DNA from: Lachnospiraceae bacterium
GTDB lineage: Bacteria; Bacillota; Clostridia; Lachnospirales; Lachnospiraceae
Assembly: GCA_022510565.1 (NCBI GenBank)
Contig: JAFLTE010000002.1
Span: 62,001-126,000, forward strand
Length of the DNA: 64,000 nucleotides
Direction: 5' to 3'
Part shown: in pieces, positions 7,707 through 16,244 of the stretch
Numbering within the stretch: position 1 is the first letter of the stretch
Layout: each line of letters opens with the position of its first letter
Made by a program: the position numbers and the translations under genes
Notes under the pieces: generated by a model
Seen by the model: the letters and a program-made list of their open reading frames with translations, nothing else
The model's database searches: none
Told to the model about the DNA's origin: nothing

Positions 7707-8214
7707 TTATATCATCCTCTCTTCTGAATCAGTGAGCTTACAGTTTGCTTGTTTTCTTAAATCAGTTTCTTTATTGGCCCTGCTCCTCTCCATATGTTCC
7801 AACATAGCCATACATGATGCCATGGTCTGAATAGCCTCCGTGTAGATGTCCTGCTCGGTCTCATGTGTAGGATTGAAGCCAAACTCGTTGACAGCCTTAC
7901 ACATCTCGCCATATTCCTCCCCCTATGATGCTTGCCCATACATAGGCACTGTGGTCCTGTTCTCCCCACTTCTCATCCTGCCTATCTCTTTCAGCAATCA
8001 CATCATCTATGATTTTTTTCTTACTAGATTCTCCCACCTCACACGGCACTTCTTTCAGCGGACACCAATCAGGTCTTTCTGTACATTTAGGATTAATGCT
8101 GTATTTTTCGCACCCTCTGCATATAATTGTGTCTTTTTCCTCCGTTTCAAATGATAAAGGACATTCATCACATGCTTTTGGCGTATCCATAACATAAATC
8201 GATTTTCCGCTCAT
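7707..8214 (-). pseudogene. MazG-like pyrophosphohydrolase gene split by a one-base frameshift
   Basis: Two track ORFs (8214-7897 and 7904-7707) join into one protein if a single G is removed from the G5 run at 7919-7923. The frame then reads WASIIGEEYGEMCKAVNEF, restoring the EExxE metal-binding motif of MazG-like nucleotide pyrophosphohydrolases. The preceding helix ERDRQDEKWGEQ and the following helices with E-rich signature fit that family. The N-terminal ~50 residues are a cysteine-rich domain (CDECP, CRGCEKY). It could be a real inactivating mutation, a sequencing error in a homopolymer, or a programmed shift. Confidence 0.65.
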
Positions 8215-8216
8215 AC

Positions 8217-8735
8217 CTAAACCTCCTTATATGTCTCCGTTAACGGTTTCCATGCTATAACTTTAGCATCCACAGCTGTAACTTCTTCACCAAAAGAAAC
8301 AAATTCCCACCAGCCTTCCGGAATGATATATGCGTCTTTTTCTTCGTCATACTCCCATAAGTCGCAATCATTCCAACAATAAACACTATCCTCGGTTGTC
8401 ATTATTCCATCCGTATAAAATGCTCTTCCCGTAAAATAAAGCGTTTCGTCTGTTCTGTAATGTTTTCTGATATATGTAATCTCAACTTCTTCCTCATTTT
8501 CAGGCATCCTCTCACTACACGGAATCCACTCTGCGGCATGACTGCTGCCCGCTGCCATACGTTTCACTGCCTCATAAAAGCCATGTGCACCCATTGCCTG
8601 CAGCGCTGCTGATGCATTGAGGGCAACACTGTCATTACGGTTAAGCCAATGCTCCAGGTACTCTACTGTGTACAATTCATGGCTGAGGTCCGTAACTATT
8701 TCCTTTTCTCTTTCTGTCATCTGAATCTTTTCCAT
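8217..8735 (-). CDS. DUF551-containing phage protein
   Basis: A 172-residue protein. Residues ~90-170 have the DUF551 signature: EWIPCSERMPENEEEVEITY at the start and VIAWKPLTETY at the end. This domain is frequent in phage early regions and has no established function. The N-terminal part has a helical segment with conserved LNASAALQAMGAHGF. The start codon follows the stop of the upstream gene without spacing. Confidence 0.7.
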   Translation of the reverse strand: MEKIQMTEREKEIVTDLSHELYTVEYLEHWLNRNDSVALNASAALQAMGAHGFYEAVKRMAAGSSHAAEWIPCSERMPENEEEVEITYIRKHYRTDETLYFTGRAFYTDGIMTTEDSVYCWNDCDLWEYDEEKDAYIIPEGWWEFVSFGEEVTAVDAKVIAWKPLTETYKEV

Positions 8736-9236
8736 CTACGCCTTGCCCCCCCCCACTTTTTTCTTGTATGTACTTATAGCAGTCGCTACTGCTCCGTATG
8801 TCATACCCATTTCGTCCGCTATCTTCTGATTGGACCAACCGGCATTATGAAGCGCCATGATCTTACCGTAATCAATTTTCTGTCTGGTCTTTTTAACTTC
8901 CGGCTGCAGCTTTCCGTCTTTAGGTGCTCTGAAGAGCTTTGGCTGTTGGTTCGTTTCGCTTTCCTGTGGTTCTGATGCGGTTTCTGGCTGTTTTGATACA
9001 GTTTCCGGCTGTTTTGATACAGTTTCTTTACTTTTCTCAGGTTTTTTAGGGTTCTCTACCGGAGTCTCCATTCCTCTCAGTGCCGCTTCTGCAACAGTCA
9101 AATCAAATCTTTTTGAAATTTTCTCCAATAATTCTTCTTTGTATCTTTGTAAGGTGTCACAGTTATTAAACCTGCAGATTTCTATAGTTTCATCCAACTC
9201 TACATATACTCTGCCATCGGATATGTAAATTCTCAT
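8736..9236 (-). CDS. Phage helix-turn-helix protein with linker repeats
   Basis: A 166-residue protein. Residues ~125-160 (IMALHNAGWSNQKIADEMGMT) form a helix-turn-helix of the type seen in phage GcrA-like and resolvase-like regulators. The middle is a low-complexity hydrophilic linker with a short tandem repeat (ETVSKQP, twice, then a variant). The N-terminus (MRIYISDGRVYVELDETIEIC) is beta-rich. The 3' end of the gene contains a run of nine Gs (8746-8754), four codons from the stop. Probable DNA-binding protein; target unknown. Confidence 0.6.
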   Translation of the reverse strand: MRIYISDGRVYVELDETIEICRFNNCDTLQRYKEELLEKISKRFDLTVAEAALRGMETPVENPKKPEKSKETVSKQPETVSKQPETASEPQESETNQQPKLFRAPKDGKLQPEVKKTRQKIDYGKIMALHNAGWSNQKIADEMGMTYGAVATAISTYKKKVGGGKA

Positions 9237-9300
9237 TGCGCTCCTTTCTGGCGGCGCATCACCCGGCCGCCGCGGGTTCGTGATATACTAATGTTGATAG

Positions 9301-9675
9301 TTACCTATGGTTAATCATTTCCTTGATTGCTGCGATTTCTTCCCGCCGCAGTGGTCTTGCCTGTATCAGCGCGGAAATTAACTCATCCGCTTTGCCACTG
9401 CACCAGAAGTCCACATAGTCGCTGGTCAACTGCCCCTTATACTCCTCCAACGGAATTAGAATCTTATAGAAGAATACACGGCCTTGGCGGTAGTGTCTCA
9501 AATATCCTTTTCTTACAAGACGAGCTAAGAAGGTAGATACCGTCTGCGGTTTCCAATTCTTATGGTACTTATCGTTGACTCTCTGCATAATCTCCATAAG
9601 ACTGAGCTCATCAGCGGCATCCCATACAGTTTTCATCACCAACTGCTCACAATCTGTTAAGTTTTCAAGTGTCAT
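9301..9675 (-). CDS. BlaI/MecI-family transcriptional repressor (phage-borne)
   Basis: A 124-residue winged-helix protein. LTDCEQLVMKTVWDAADELSL then ETVSTFLARL-like PQTVSTFLARLVRKGYL and FFYKILIP match the penicillinase repressor (BlaI/MecI) DNA-binding fold. The usual partner, a BlaR1 sensor-protease, is not present nearby. The start overlaps the stop of the helicase-methyltransferase gene by 4 bases. In this phage it probably regulates an early gene; beta-lactam response is not implied. Confidence 0.75.
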   Translation of the reverse strand: MTLENLTDCEQLVMKTVWDAADELSLMEIMQRVNDKYHKNWKPQTVSTFLARLVRKGYLRHYRQGRVFFYKILIPLEEYKGQLTSDYVDFWCSGKADELISALIQARPLRREEIAAIKEMINHR

Positions 9676-12287
9676 AATCTGCCTCCATTTCTCGCTGTCT
9701 CTATAAAATCAAACAACGTTGGCATCTCCATCTCATCCTCTGCTGCCTGCAGGTACCCGACACCGTCACGGAAGTAATCTGCGTTCAATTCGACTCCATA
9801 ACCTTGCCTGTTCATCTTTACTGCTGTCATCGGTACCGTCATAAGCCCTCCGAACGGGTCAAACACCACATCATTCTCATTGGAATATCTGTTGATGATC
9901 CGCTCCACAATATCGATCTGCAAAGGACAGACATGCATCTGCTGTCTCCTGCGGCTCTGGTTGGTATTTAGGGTCCGCATACGGTTAATGTCGTCCCATA
10001 CCTCCAGGTCATTCCAACTGCCCGGCGCCACAACCATGAATGTGGCGGGAAGTTTGCCGTTTTCATCCAGCTTCTTTGCAAGTTCTACGTGTTCGCGATA
10101 GTTATAGACATTTTCACGGCTGTACTGTCTGTATACCCGCTGAAGGTTATCCACGGAAATGCTTTCCAATTCATCCTTTGCAATCAGCCTATCTCCGGAG
10201 CTGCGCCAGTATCCATGCGCATCAATCTGCCACTGTGCCCTTGTATAATCTTCTTTACTCTTAACTACCGGTTCATCCGCATATGCCGTTGAACGGTCCG
10301 TTGGTAACTTTCTAAAAAGGAGTATGTATTCCGGGCATCCGACACCCATCTTGGAGCCGTCCTTGCACTGCTCAGTCCATCCTAAACGGTAAGTCTGGTT
10401 GTTTTCCCGCACAACATCCGTTACCACGGTAATCATCCCAAAATACTGGAATCCGTGCTTCATATAGTGACTGATGCACAGCGCGTGAAACGGTTCCACT
10501 GTAGGCATTCCTGTTCCCGTGGTGTTGCCAAATAGCACTCTGTCCTTTACATGAATTGCTGCCACTCTTCCCGGCTTTAAAATACGCAGAAGCTCCGGCG
10601 TAAGGAAATCCATCTGTTCAAAAAACCTCTCTGTATTCTGGTTATGCCCGAAATCATTATAATTGGCCGAGTATTCATAGTGGTTTCCGAATGGTATTGA
10701 TGTATGGATTAAATCAATGCTACTGTCTTTCATTCTCTTCGTTTCTTCCACGCAATCATCGTTTACGGCCGTGTATCTGTTTCCTTCAATCTTCACTGTT
10801 TCCACTCCCATCTTCCTTTGCAGTGCATATTGCTTTCCTGCGCCGGACAAACCGTATTTCTTGACTATCTCAATCATCTTTGCAACCATATGGTTATGTT
10901 TTTTCCATTTTTCCAGCAACACCTCTTTAATCTGCCTTTCATCTTCCCGATAGATGATATCAATGACTACCGGCTTTTCCTGCAAGAACCGATAACACCG
11001 ATGGATCGCCTGAATGAAATCATTAAACTCAAAATCTATCCCAAGGAATATCTCCCTATGGCAGTGCTTTTGAAAGTTACAGCCTGATCCGGATAATGAT
11101 TTCTTGGTGGCAAATAGCCTTGTCCTTCCCTCGGAGAAATCAATCACCCTCTTTTCTCTTATGTCATAATCCATAGAGCCGTATATATCCACAGTCTCAA
11201 GCAGCGCCTTTTTGATGGCGTGGCGTTCTGCTTCAAGGTCATGCCATAAAAGGAAGTGGTCTTCCGGGGAAGCATCTACCAACTCTTTCATCTTCTGCAC
11301 CCGCGCATCGATGCTTTCGCGTTTGACTTCTGCCGCTTCTTTTAATCCTGCTGCCGCATTGGTAAAAAGGGATATCTGGCCGTCTTTATCTTTTGATTCC
11401 CCGTATGATACGGGAAGCTCGTGCCAGCGTACCTCAAGCGGCGGCAACACATACCCATCATCCGAATAATCAGGAGATATGTCAGAGGGCTTTGTGATAA
11501 ACAATGCCCAACTGCTCACCCATAGCCAGAATTCATCTTCCATGTTCGGGTAGAGGGTCAGGTTATTTGCCTTTGTACTGTCCCGCTGGAAGAACCGTGT
11601 CAGTGCCTGCCCCGTGTCCATTACTTCCAAGTATCCGGCATAATGAATCAGCTCTTTGTACTTGTTCGGTGACGGTGTCGCCGTGGCAACCAGCTTATAA
11701 GGAACACCCTTGAACTTATCAAGGAAAGTCTGATAGGTCTTGCTGCCGAATGACCGCAAAACACTGGCCTCGTCAAGGCTTGTTGCGGAAAAGTATGTAG
11801 GGTCAATGTCGCCGTCACGTACACGCTCATAGTTTGTAAGCAATATCGTACCTGCTGCTGCCTCTACTTCCTGCATGTTGCGCACATATGTCGGAGTCTC
11901 ATAGCCTAATATTTCCACTGCATCCCGCGTAAACTCCTGTTTTACGCCTAAGGGAAGCACAATCAGCGCTTTACCGCCGGCATATTTGACTGCCTGATAG
12001 CAGAACTCCAATTCCTGTATTGTCTTCCCAAGTCCGAAAGACTCAAACAGTGCTCTTCTGCCGCCTTTCAGCGCCCATGCCACCGCATCGCGCTGGTGTG
12101 GCTTTAATGCCATATTTAGTTTTGAAGGTTCAATCTCGAAACCGCTGTCTTTAGCAATCTCAATCTTTGTTTTTAAGAAATCTAAGTATTCCATTACCTG
12201 AAAGAAGCTGTATACACTTTCGCCGGCCGGGCTGTTGCTCCTTTCTGATTGATGATAGTATTCAAACGTTATGTGTCCCTTTGTCAC
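9672..12287 (-). CDS. Fused SNF2-like helicase and adenine DNA methyltransferase
   Basis: An 871-residue protein. Residues ~60-450 are a superfamily 2 ATPase: LKPHQRDAVAWAL, Walker A ESFGLGKT, DExx-like TSLDEAS, motif III VATATPSP, and C-terminal helicase motifs (SGSGCNFQKH, QAIHRCYRF). Residues ~520-870 are an amino-DNA methyltransferase of the beta type: catalytic DLIHTSIPFGN (a DPPY variant), ILKPGRVAAIHVKD, and the AdoMet loop DVVFDPFGGLMT. It overlaps the cytosine methyltransferase gene by 4 bases. The pair may protect phage DNA from host restriction; no nuclease is evident in it. Confidence 0.85.
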   Translation of the reverse strand: MTKGHITFEYYHQSERSNSPAGESVYSFFQVMEYLDFLKTKIEIAKDSGFEIEPSKLNMALKPHQRDAVAWALKGGRRALFESFGLGKTIQELEFCYQAVKYAGGKALIVLPLGVKQEFTRDAVEILGYETPTYVRNMQEVEAAAGTILLTNYERVRDGDIDPTYFSATSLDEASVLRSFGSKTYQTFLDKFKGVPYKLVATATPSPNKYKELIHYAGYLEVMDTGQALTRFFQRDSTKANNLTLYPNMEDEFWLWVSSWALFITKPSDISPDYSDDGYVLPPLEVRWHELPVSYGESKDKDGQISLFTNAAAGLKEAAEVKRESIDARVQKMKELVDASPEDHFLLWHDLEAERHAIKKALLETVDIYGSMDYDIREKRVIDFSEGRTRLFATKKSLSGSGCNFQKHCHREIFLGIDFEFNDFIQAIHRCYRFLQEKPVVIDIIYREDERQIKEVLLEKWKKHNHMVAKMIEIVKKYGLSGAGKQYALQRKMGVETVKIEGNRYTAVNDDCVEETKRMKDSSIDLIHTSIPFGNHYEYSANYNDFGHNQNTERFFEQMDFLTPELLRILKPGRVAAIHVKDRVLFGNTTGTGMPTVEPFHALCISHYMKHGFQYFGMITVVTDVVRENNQTYRLGWTEQCKDGSKMGVGCPEYILLFRKLPTDRSTAYADEPVVKSKEDYTRAQWQIDAHGYWRSSGDRLIAKDELESISVDNLQRVYRQYSRENVYNYREHVELAKKLDENGKLPATFMVVAPGSWNDLEVWDDINRMRTLNTNQSRRRQQMHVCPLQIDIVERIINRYSNENDVVFDPFGGLMTVPMTAVKMNRQGYGVELNADYFRDGVGYLQAAEDEMEMPTLFDFIETARNGGRL

Positions 12288-13927
12288 ACAATTTTTACTT
12301 GCGGCTCACTGTAATCAATTATCATACCGGGTGCCCGAACACCTACTTTTAAGTATGGGCAGTTAGCTTCTACCAGTTTCTGAGTTATAATAGGGACTAC
12401 ACTATTACCTATTCTCTTAACCCTTTCGCTGATAGGATATGTACGCCATTTATAATCACGGTCGATGATGTAATCTTTGGGAAATCCCTGTGCCAGTTTC
12501 AACTCCTCTGCCGTCAGCATCCGCAGGAAGATATCCAAAATCACATATTCATTCGCTATGACTGTAATCAAGGCGAATCTGTCCTTAGTAACAATCGTGT
12601 GTAACGGGCCATTTACTGTCTGCCCCGTACCCTGTCCGTAATATTCAATGATGAACTCAGATACCCAGGTACATTTCTTAGCCACTTCCTCAGATACTCC
12701 CGCCTTCAGCAGTTCTTCCAGTTTTATGGTGAGCACTGATACCTGACCAAAGTGTCCGGGGCTTGTTGTAATGGTGTGAATAGGCTCAGACAAACTCTGT
12801 CCGGTACAGGTCGTGTAAAACTTCGTAAGGAACGCCATTACCGCTCCGTAACGATTGCTGGTGTCTATGGTTCTTACCGGCTCCTTAACGGATTGTCCTC
12901 TAACTTCCCTGTCAGACTGTTCGGAATGGTACTGAATCAATATTGGCGCTACAACGCAATGCTCATTCTTTGTGACTATCGTGCTGAGGGGCTCGTCCAT
13001 GCCCCTATTTCTGTCTTTTGTAAACCCTGTCTGTCCTATCTGCATGATGTATGGAGTTGCCAGCCTGTTGTGGTCAACCGTCGTAATCGTATGCAGCGGT
13101 TCATGTATGCTCTGCCCTCTAAAGCAGTCGCCACCATGATTGACCTGCACTATAAAAGGTTCAGGATTCTCAAACACGAACTTCTGCAACCCTCTGGCAA
13201 TTCGCCTCATAGTATTGTCTGCAAGCGGTTTGTTCCTGCCAAATATGGACTTTCCCAAATCAGAGAAATCCAACACCGTACTCACAGGCACCCACTTCTC
13301 AAATCCATCGGTACCACCCTTGTTGTGTGTCTGCTTTGGCCAGACAATCGGCTTTCCGTCTCTCCTGAAGATTGCATACCAGCGTTTTCGCGTAGTCGGT
13401 GCGCCATAATCAGCTGCTACAAGCTCCCTGCTGTCAAAATCATATCCAAGACTCTTCATCGCTGTAATGAATCTCTGATACTCCTCTCCTTTTCGCTCTT
13501 TTATTGGAAAACCCTGCTCATCCAATGGTCCCCACTGCTGAATCTCTTCCACATTTTCCATGATGATGACATCCGGAAGTATTGTCTTGGCGTGCTTATA
13601 AACCGCCCATGGCAGTATTCTTAATCCGGAATTTCTCGGTTTTCCGCCTTTTGCCTTGCTGTGGCTCGTACAATCAGGGCTTGCCCACATCAGTGCTACG
13701 CGTCTGCCGTCAACATATTTCTGCAAATCTACTTCGAAAATGTCCTCTGTCAGATGCAGAGTATTGGGATGATTCGTTTTATGCATCAAGATGGCTGAAT
13801 GGTCGTGATTGATTGCTATATCTACCGGTCTGCCCAGAGCCATTTCGATTCCAACGCTGGCACCACCGCCGCCGGCGAAACAGTCAATTATCAAATCTCT
13901 GTCTTTAAATAGAGCTTCTTTACCCAT
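12284..13927 (-). CDS. C5-cytosine DNA methyltransferase with repeat-rich recognition region
   Basis: A 547-residue Dcm-type enzyme. Motif I LIIDCFAGGGGASVG, motif IV SPDCTSHSKAKGG (catalytic Cys in a PDC variant of the usual PCQ), motif VI MENVEEI, motif VIII near TRKRWYAIF and motif X ERVKRIGNSVVP are visible. The target-recognition region (~265-470) holds five copies of a motif like GQSIHEPLHTITT at roughly 45-residue spacing. It overlaps the helicase-methyltransferase downstream and the HNH gene upstream. Probably modifies phage DNA against host restriction; no cognate restriction enzyme seen. Confidence 0.85.
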   Translation of the reverse strand: MGKEALFKDRDLIIDCFAGGGGASVGIEMALGRPVDIAINHDHSAILMHKTNHPNTLHLTEDIFEVDLQKYVDGRRVALMWASPDCTSHSKAKGGKPRNSGLRILPWAVYKHAKTILPDVIIMENVEEIQQWGPLDEQGFPIKERKGEEYQRFITAMKSLGYDFDSRELVAADYGAPTTRKRWYAIFRRDGKPIVWPKQTHNKGGTDGFEKWVPVSTVLDFSDLGKSIFGRNKPLADNTMRRIARGLQKFVFENPEPFIVQVNHGGDCFRGQSIHEPLHTITTVDHNRLATPYIMQIGQTGFTKDRNRGMDEPLSTIVTKNEHCVVAPILIQYHSEQSDREVRGQSVKEPVRTIDTSNRYGAVMAFLTKFYTTCTGQSLSEPIHTITTSPGHFGQVSVLTIKLEELLKAGVSEEVAKKCTWVSEFIIEYYGQGTGQTVNGPLHTIVTKDRFALITVIANEYVILDIFLRMLTAEELKLAQGFPKDYIIDRDYKWRTYPISERVKRIGNSVVPIITQKLVEANCPYLKVGVRAPGMIIDYSEPQVKIV

Positions 13928-14303
13928 TTTCCTTTACCTCTCGACTTCTAAAATCATATTTCGTATACACTAGCTTCTCCTTATCCCAGTCGGAATAAAT
14001 GGATTTCAGGTATGCCTCAAACATCTCAAGCATTTCCTGCCTTAAACCTTTATTCCCGTTATCCAACAGGTCATGGTGGTACCGACATCCCACAGCACCG
14101 TTTTTTTCTATTCCGAGACCCATTTGCGATTTCGGGACGAAATGCATGATATCCTTTATCTCGAGAAGCATTCCCGACGTGCATTCCATGTGATAGCCCC
14201 TTACACAGAAGATGCATTCGCCGTGGTCTCTCGCATATATCCTTTTCTTGGTTTTGGTGTCAAACTGGAGTTTTCTTGTGTATTTATGCGGTTTCTTCGC
14301 CAT
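13920..14303 (-). CDS. HNH-type endonuclease-like protein
   Basis: A 127-residue protein. IYARDHGECIFC supplies a zinc-binding-like pair, IMHFVPKSQMGLGIEKNGA and VGCRYHHDLLDNG fit the beta-beta-alpha HNH fold with His residues and the usual second zinc site. It overlaps the cytosine methyltransferase start by 8 bases, so the two are co-translated. It may nick phage DNA in recombination or packaging, or be a restriction partner of the methylase. The motifs are seen; the role is inferred. Confidence 0.6.
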   Translation of the reverse strand: MAKKPHKYTRKLQFDTKTKKRIYARDHGECIFCVRGYHMECTSGMLLEIKDIMHFVPKSQMGLGIEKNGAVGCRYHHDLLDNGNKGLRQEMLEMFEAYLKSIYSDWDKEKLVYTKYDFRSREVKENG

Positions 14304-14308
14304 ACCGA

Positions 14309-14710
14309 TTACGCCTCCAGACTGGTCTTTTTGCTGACGCTCTGCTCCACCTTGACATTACCTTTGCCTGTCAATGTCACTTTGCCCTTAATACCATGCC
14401 CAGTATCAATCGTTATGCCCGCAATAAGGCTTCTGACTACCGGACTGACCGCCTGCCTTAAAAGGTCTGCTGTTTCAGGATAATTTTCGCGAAACAGTTT
14501 CTCGATATTATCCTTTGCTTTTTCTTCTGATGTGTGCCGTTTCTTTTCCATCTTTGCTCCGGCGCAACTACACATTCCCGTAGCCCAATCATTTAACTGT
14601 TCTTCCGAACACTGTCCCGTTGTTTCCAGGTGATGAACCTGTCCGCAATACTTGCAGGTGCCATAACTCGTTTCCGTTCCTTCTAACTTCTCCCTAGTTT
14701 CACTCATCAT
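14309..14710 (-). CDS. Phage protein with N-terminal zinc-finger (unknown)
   Basis: A 133-residue protein. The N-terminal ~50 residues hold four cysteine pairs or singles (CKYCGQVHHLE, CSEEQ, CSCAGAK), suggesting a zinc-binding domain. Residues ~85-130 (PVVRSLIAGITIDTGHGIKGKVTLTGKGNVKV) look like a small beta domain. It resembles proteins common in Firmicutes phage early regions with no known function. Confidence 0.5.
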   Translation of the reverse strand: MMSETREKLEGTETSYGTCKYCGQVHHLETTGQCSEEQLNDWATGMCSCAGAKMEKKRHTSEEKAKDNIEKLFRENYPETADLLRQAVSPVVRSLIAGITIDTGHGIKGKVTLTGKGNVKVEQSVSKKTSLEA

Positions 14711-14873
14711 ATTCTCCTTTCTGTTGTTCAGTCTCCATCACCGGCTCCAGATGCATTGTCTGCGGATTCAAACTCATGTCGACCAATGTCAGATGTTTCA
14801 CTGCTTGTACTGCCGTTGACTGCTGCCACCGCTTGTTTATTCGAATTGCATGACATCCAAATTTATCAAACAT
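14700..14873 (-). CDS. Small phage protein (57 aa)
   Basis: Start chosen at ATG 14873 (MFDKFGCHAIRIN), preceded by AGGAGAAAGGAT. The longer track ORF would begin inside the stop region of the RNase-H-like gene. Overlaps the next gene by 11 bases. No domain recognised. Confidence 0.5.
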   Translation of the reverse strand: MFDKFGCHAIRINKRWQQSTAVQAVKHLTLVDMSLNPQTMHLEPVMETEQQKGEYDE

Positions 14874-14890
14874 ATCCTTTCTCCTTCCTG

Positions 14891-15385
14891 TCATGTGTTC
14901 CATTCCGGTACCGGCACGTCTGTAAAAGTGCCCTCTTCCGGAGGTTCGTGTTCCAGTTCCATTTCTTTCTTAATCCTGCCCTGCATACACTGTCTGTAGG
15001 TATGCTCCGCATCCTTCCATTCGGTCACGTGCTTTTCCAGCAGGTCGGCACACTTATTCCACGCCTCCGCGTCTTTTACCATCCTGCCCTTGGCATTGAC
15101 CCACCCGTCTTTCCGCCACTGCCAGAGCCAGTGATTCTGCATGGTCCTCAAAACGTGTCCGCATTCAGTAAATACTATGACGCAACAGGTTTTCGTCAGT
15201 ATGGAAAAAGCCTTTTCAACCAGCCTCAAAGCCAGCTCATTTTCCGTGGTCCTGTCTGCATACAGGATGCCGCCCCTTGTAACCGGCCTGCCTGCCTTGG
15301 ACAGATATTCCACCATCCATGCACCTGCTGCCTGCTTCTTGGCCGGACCTCTGAATGATGTCTCTATGTATATGTTCACGTTCAT
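14891..15385 (-). CDS. RNase H-like phage protein
   Basis: A 164-residue protein with an RNase HI-like arrangement: beta hairpin NIYIETSFRGPAKKQAAGAW, the acidic helix TTENELALRLVEKAFSIL, and strand VIVFTECGHVLRTM then NHWLWQWRKDGWVNAKGRMVKDAEAW. The usual DxS and D/N catalytic positions are replaced by Glu in two places (IET, FTEC), so activity is uncertain. The segment on residues 70-110 mirrors the positions where RNase HI binds hybrids. It overlaps the Rep gene by 4 bases, linking it to phage replication. Confidence 0.65.
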   Translation of the reverse strand: MNVNIYIETSFRGPAKKQAAGAWMVEYLSKAGRPVTRGGILYADRTTENELALRLVEKAFSILTKTCCVIVFTECGHVLRTMQNHWLWQWRKDGWVNAKGRMVKDAEAWNKCADLLEKHVTEWKDAEHTYRQCMQGRIKKEMELEHEPPEEGTFTDVPVPEWNT

Positions 15386-16152
15386 CCGTCGTCACCTTCT
15401 TTCCCTCTCTTCCCGGTATTTATCAGCCTGCGGATGGTATAGTGCTGTACCGGATACCCTGTCACCGGGTTCATGCCGTTCCAGATGCTGTCCTTGACCA
15501 CGTACCATCCCCTTGGTGCCACAGGCGGATTCCGCCACTTCCTGCGCCGGATCAGTTCCCGGTGTGGCTGCGGCACGGCCAGGTTTCGGCTTCTGGAATA
15601 AGTACACCACCCACACTCTTCCTTGGTCTCCGCTTTGACGATGTACTCTGCCAGTTTCTCATACTCCCCGTCCTCATACAGTGAGGAGAAGAACTGTCCA
15701 CCGTGGGCCCACAGCTTTTTTACCAGCTCCACGGTGCAGACTCCGTCCCAGTTGATGTCCTCTATAATCAGGTGGTGATGGAGCACCTGACCTTTTTTGC
15801 CACGCTCCGTCACCGCGATCCACCTAAACGGTATCCCCGCCTTTTTATAAATGTCCCTCAACTTATCAAGGAACTTCCTGCGGTGTATCTTTGCCTCCTC
15901 ATAGGTCTCCGGCCGTTCTCCCTTCCCGTACTTCAGGATCAGGTGCCAGTCTCCTTCGTGGAAATTGGCCAGTATGATCCGCTGCACCTTTCTCCATCGG
16001 TTCGTTTCGTTCTGCCTCTGTATATCCGCCGGCGTTCTCTTCTGCTTTTTAGACCTCTCCTTCCCCGGTGCTCCATAATTACCCGGATAGTACTTCTCTA
16101 TTTGCCGTATGACACCCATGTCATATGTAACTTGCCTGTAAATGAATATCAT
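15382..16152 (-). CDS. HUH-type replication initiator (Rep) of the prophage
   Basis: A 256-residue protein. HEGDWHLILKYGKGERP begins the catalytic domain, and GQVLHHHLIIEDI holds the metal-binding His-hydrophobic-His motif. The segment LAEYIVKAETKEECG supplies the nicking Tyr candidate. This fits rolling-circle Rep proteins and relatives found in many Lachnospiraceae phages. The start is uncertain: ATG 16152 or an internal ATG (MGVIRQIEKYY, about 16119). Three inverted repeats, including a predicted antisense RNA and an attenuator, lie directly upstream, which suggests copy-number control. Confidence 0.65.
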   Translation of the reverse strand: MIFIYRQVTYDMGVIRQIEKYYPGNYGAPGKERSKKQKRTPADIQRQNETNRWRKVQRIILANFHEGDWHLILKYGKGERPETYEEAKIHRRKFLDKLRDIYKKAGIPFRWIAVTERGKKGQVLHHHLIIEDINWDGVCTVELVKKLWAHGGQFFSSLYEDGEYEKLAEYIVKAETKEECGWCTYSRSRNLAVPQPHRELIRRRKWRNPPVAPRGWYVVKDSIWNGMNPVTGYPVQHYTIRRLINTGKRGKEGDDG

Positions 16153-16182
16153 CCCCTAACTTTAATATCTTTATTGGCTGTG

Positions 16183-16222
16183 AAAAACCGCAAAAATCCT
16201 TGATTTTTCTTGACTTTTGCGG
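16183..16222 (-). promoter_or_regulatory. Attenuator-like hairpin ahead of rep
   Basis: Minus-strand inverted repeat CCGCAAAA/TTTTGCGG (16188-16222) with TTTTTC directly after it has the form of an intrinsic terminator between the candidate antisense RNA and the rep start codon. This is where attenuation of rep would occur if the antisense RNA changes leader folding. Confidence 0.45.
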
Positions 16223-16244
16223 TCCCGGATGATATCATATTTAT

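Noticed and set aside
12752-13624. 290-aa plus-strand ORF
   Set aside because: Antisense to the cytosine methyltransferase; no ribosome site, and the methylase frame has all motifs.
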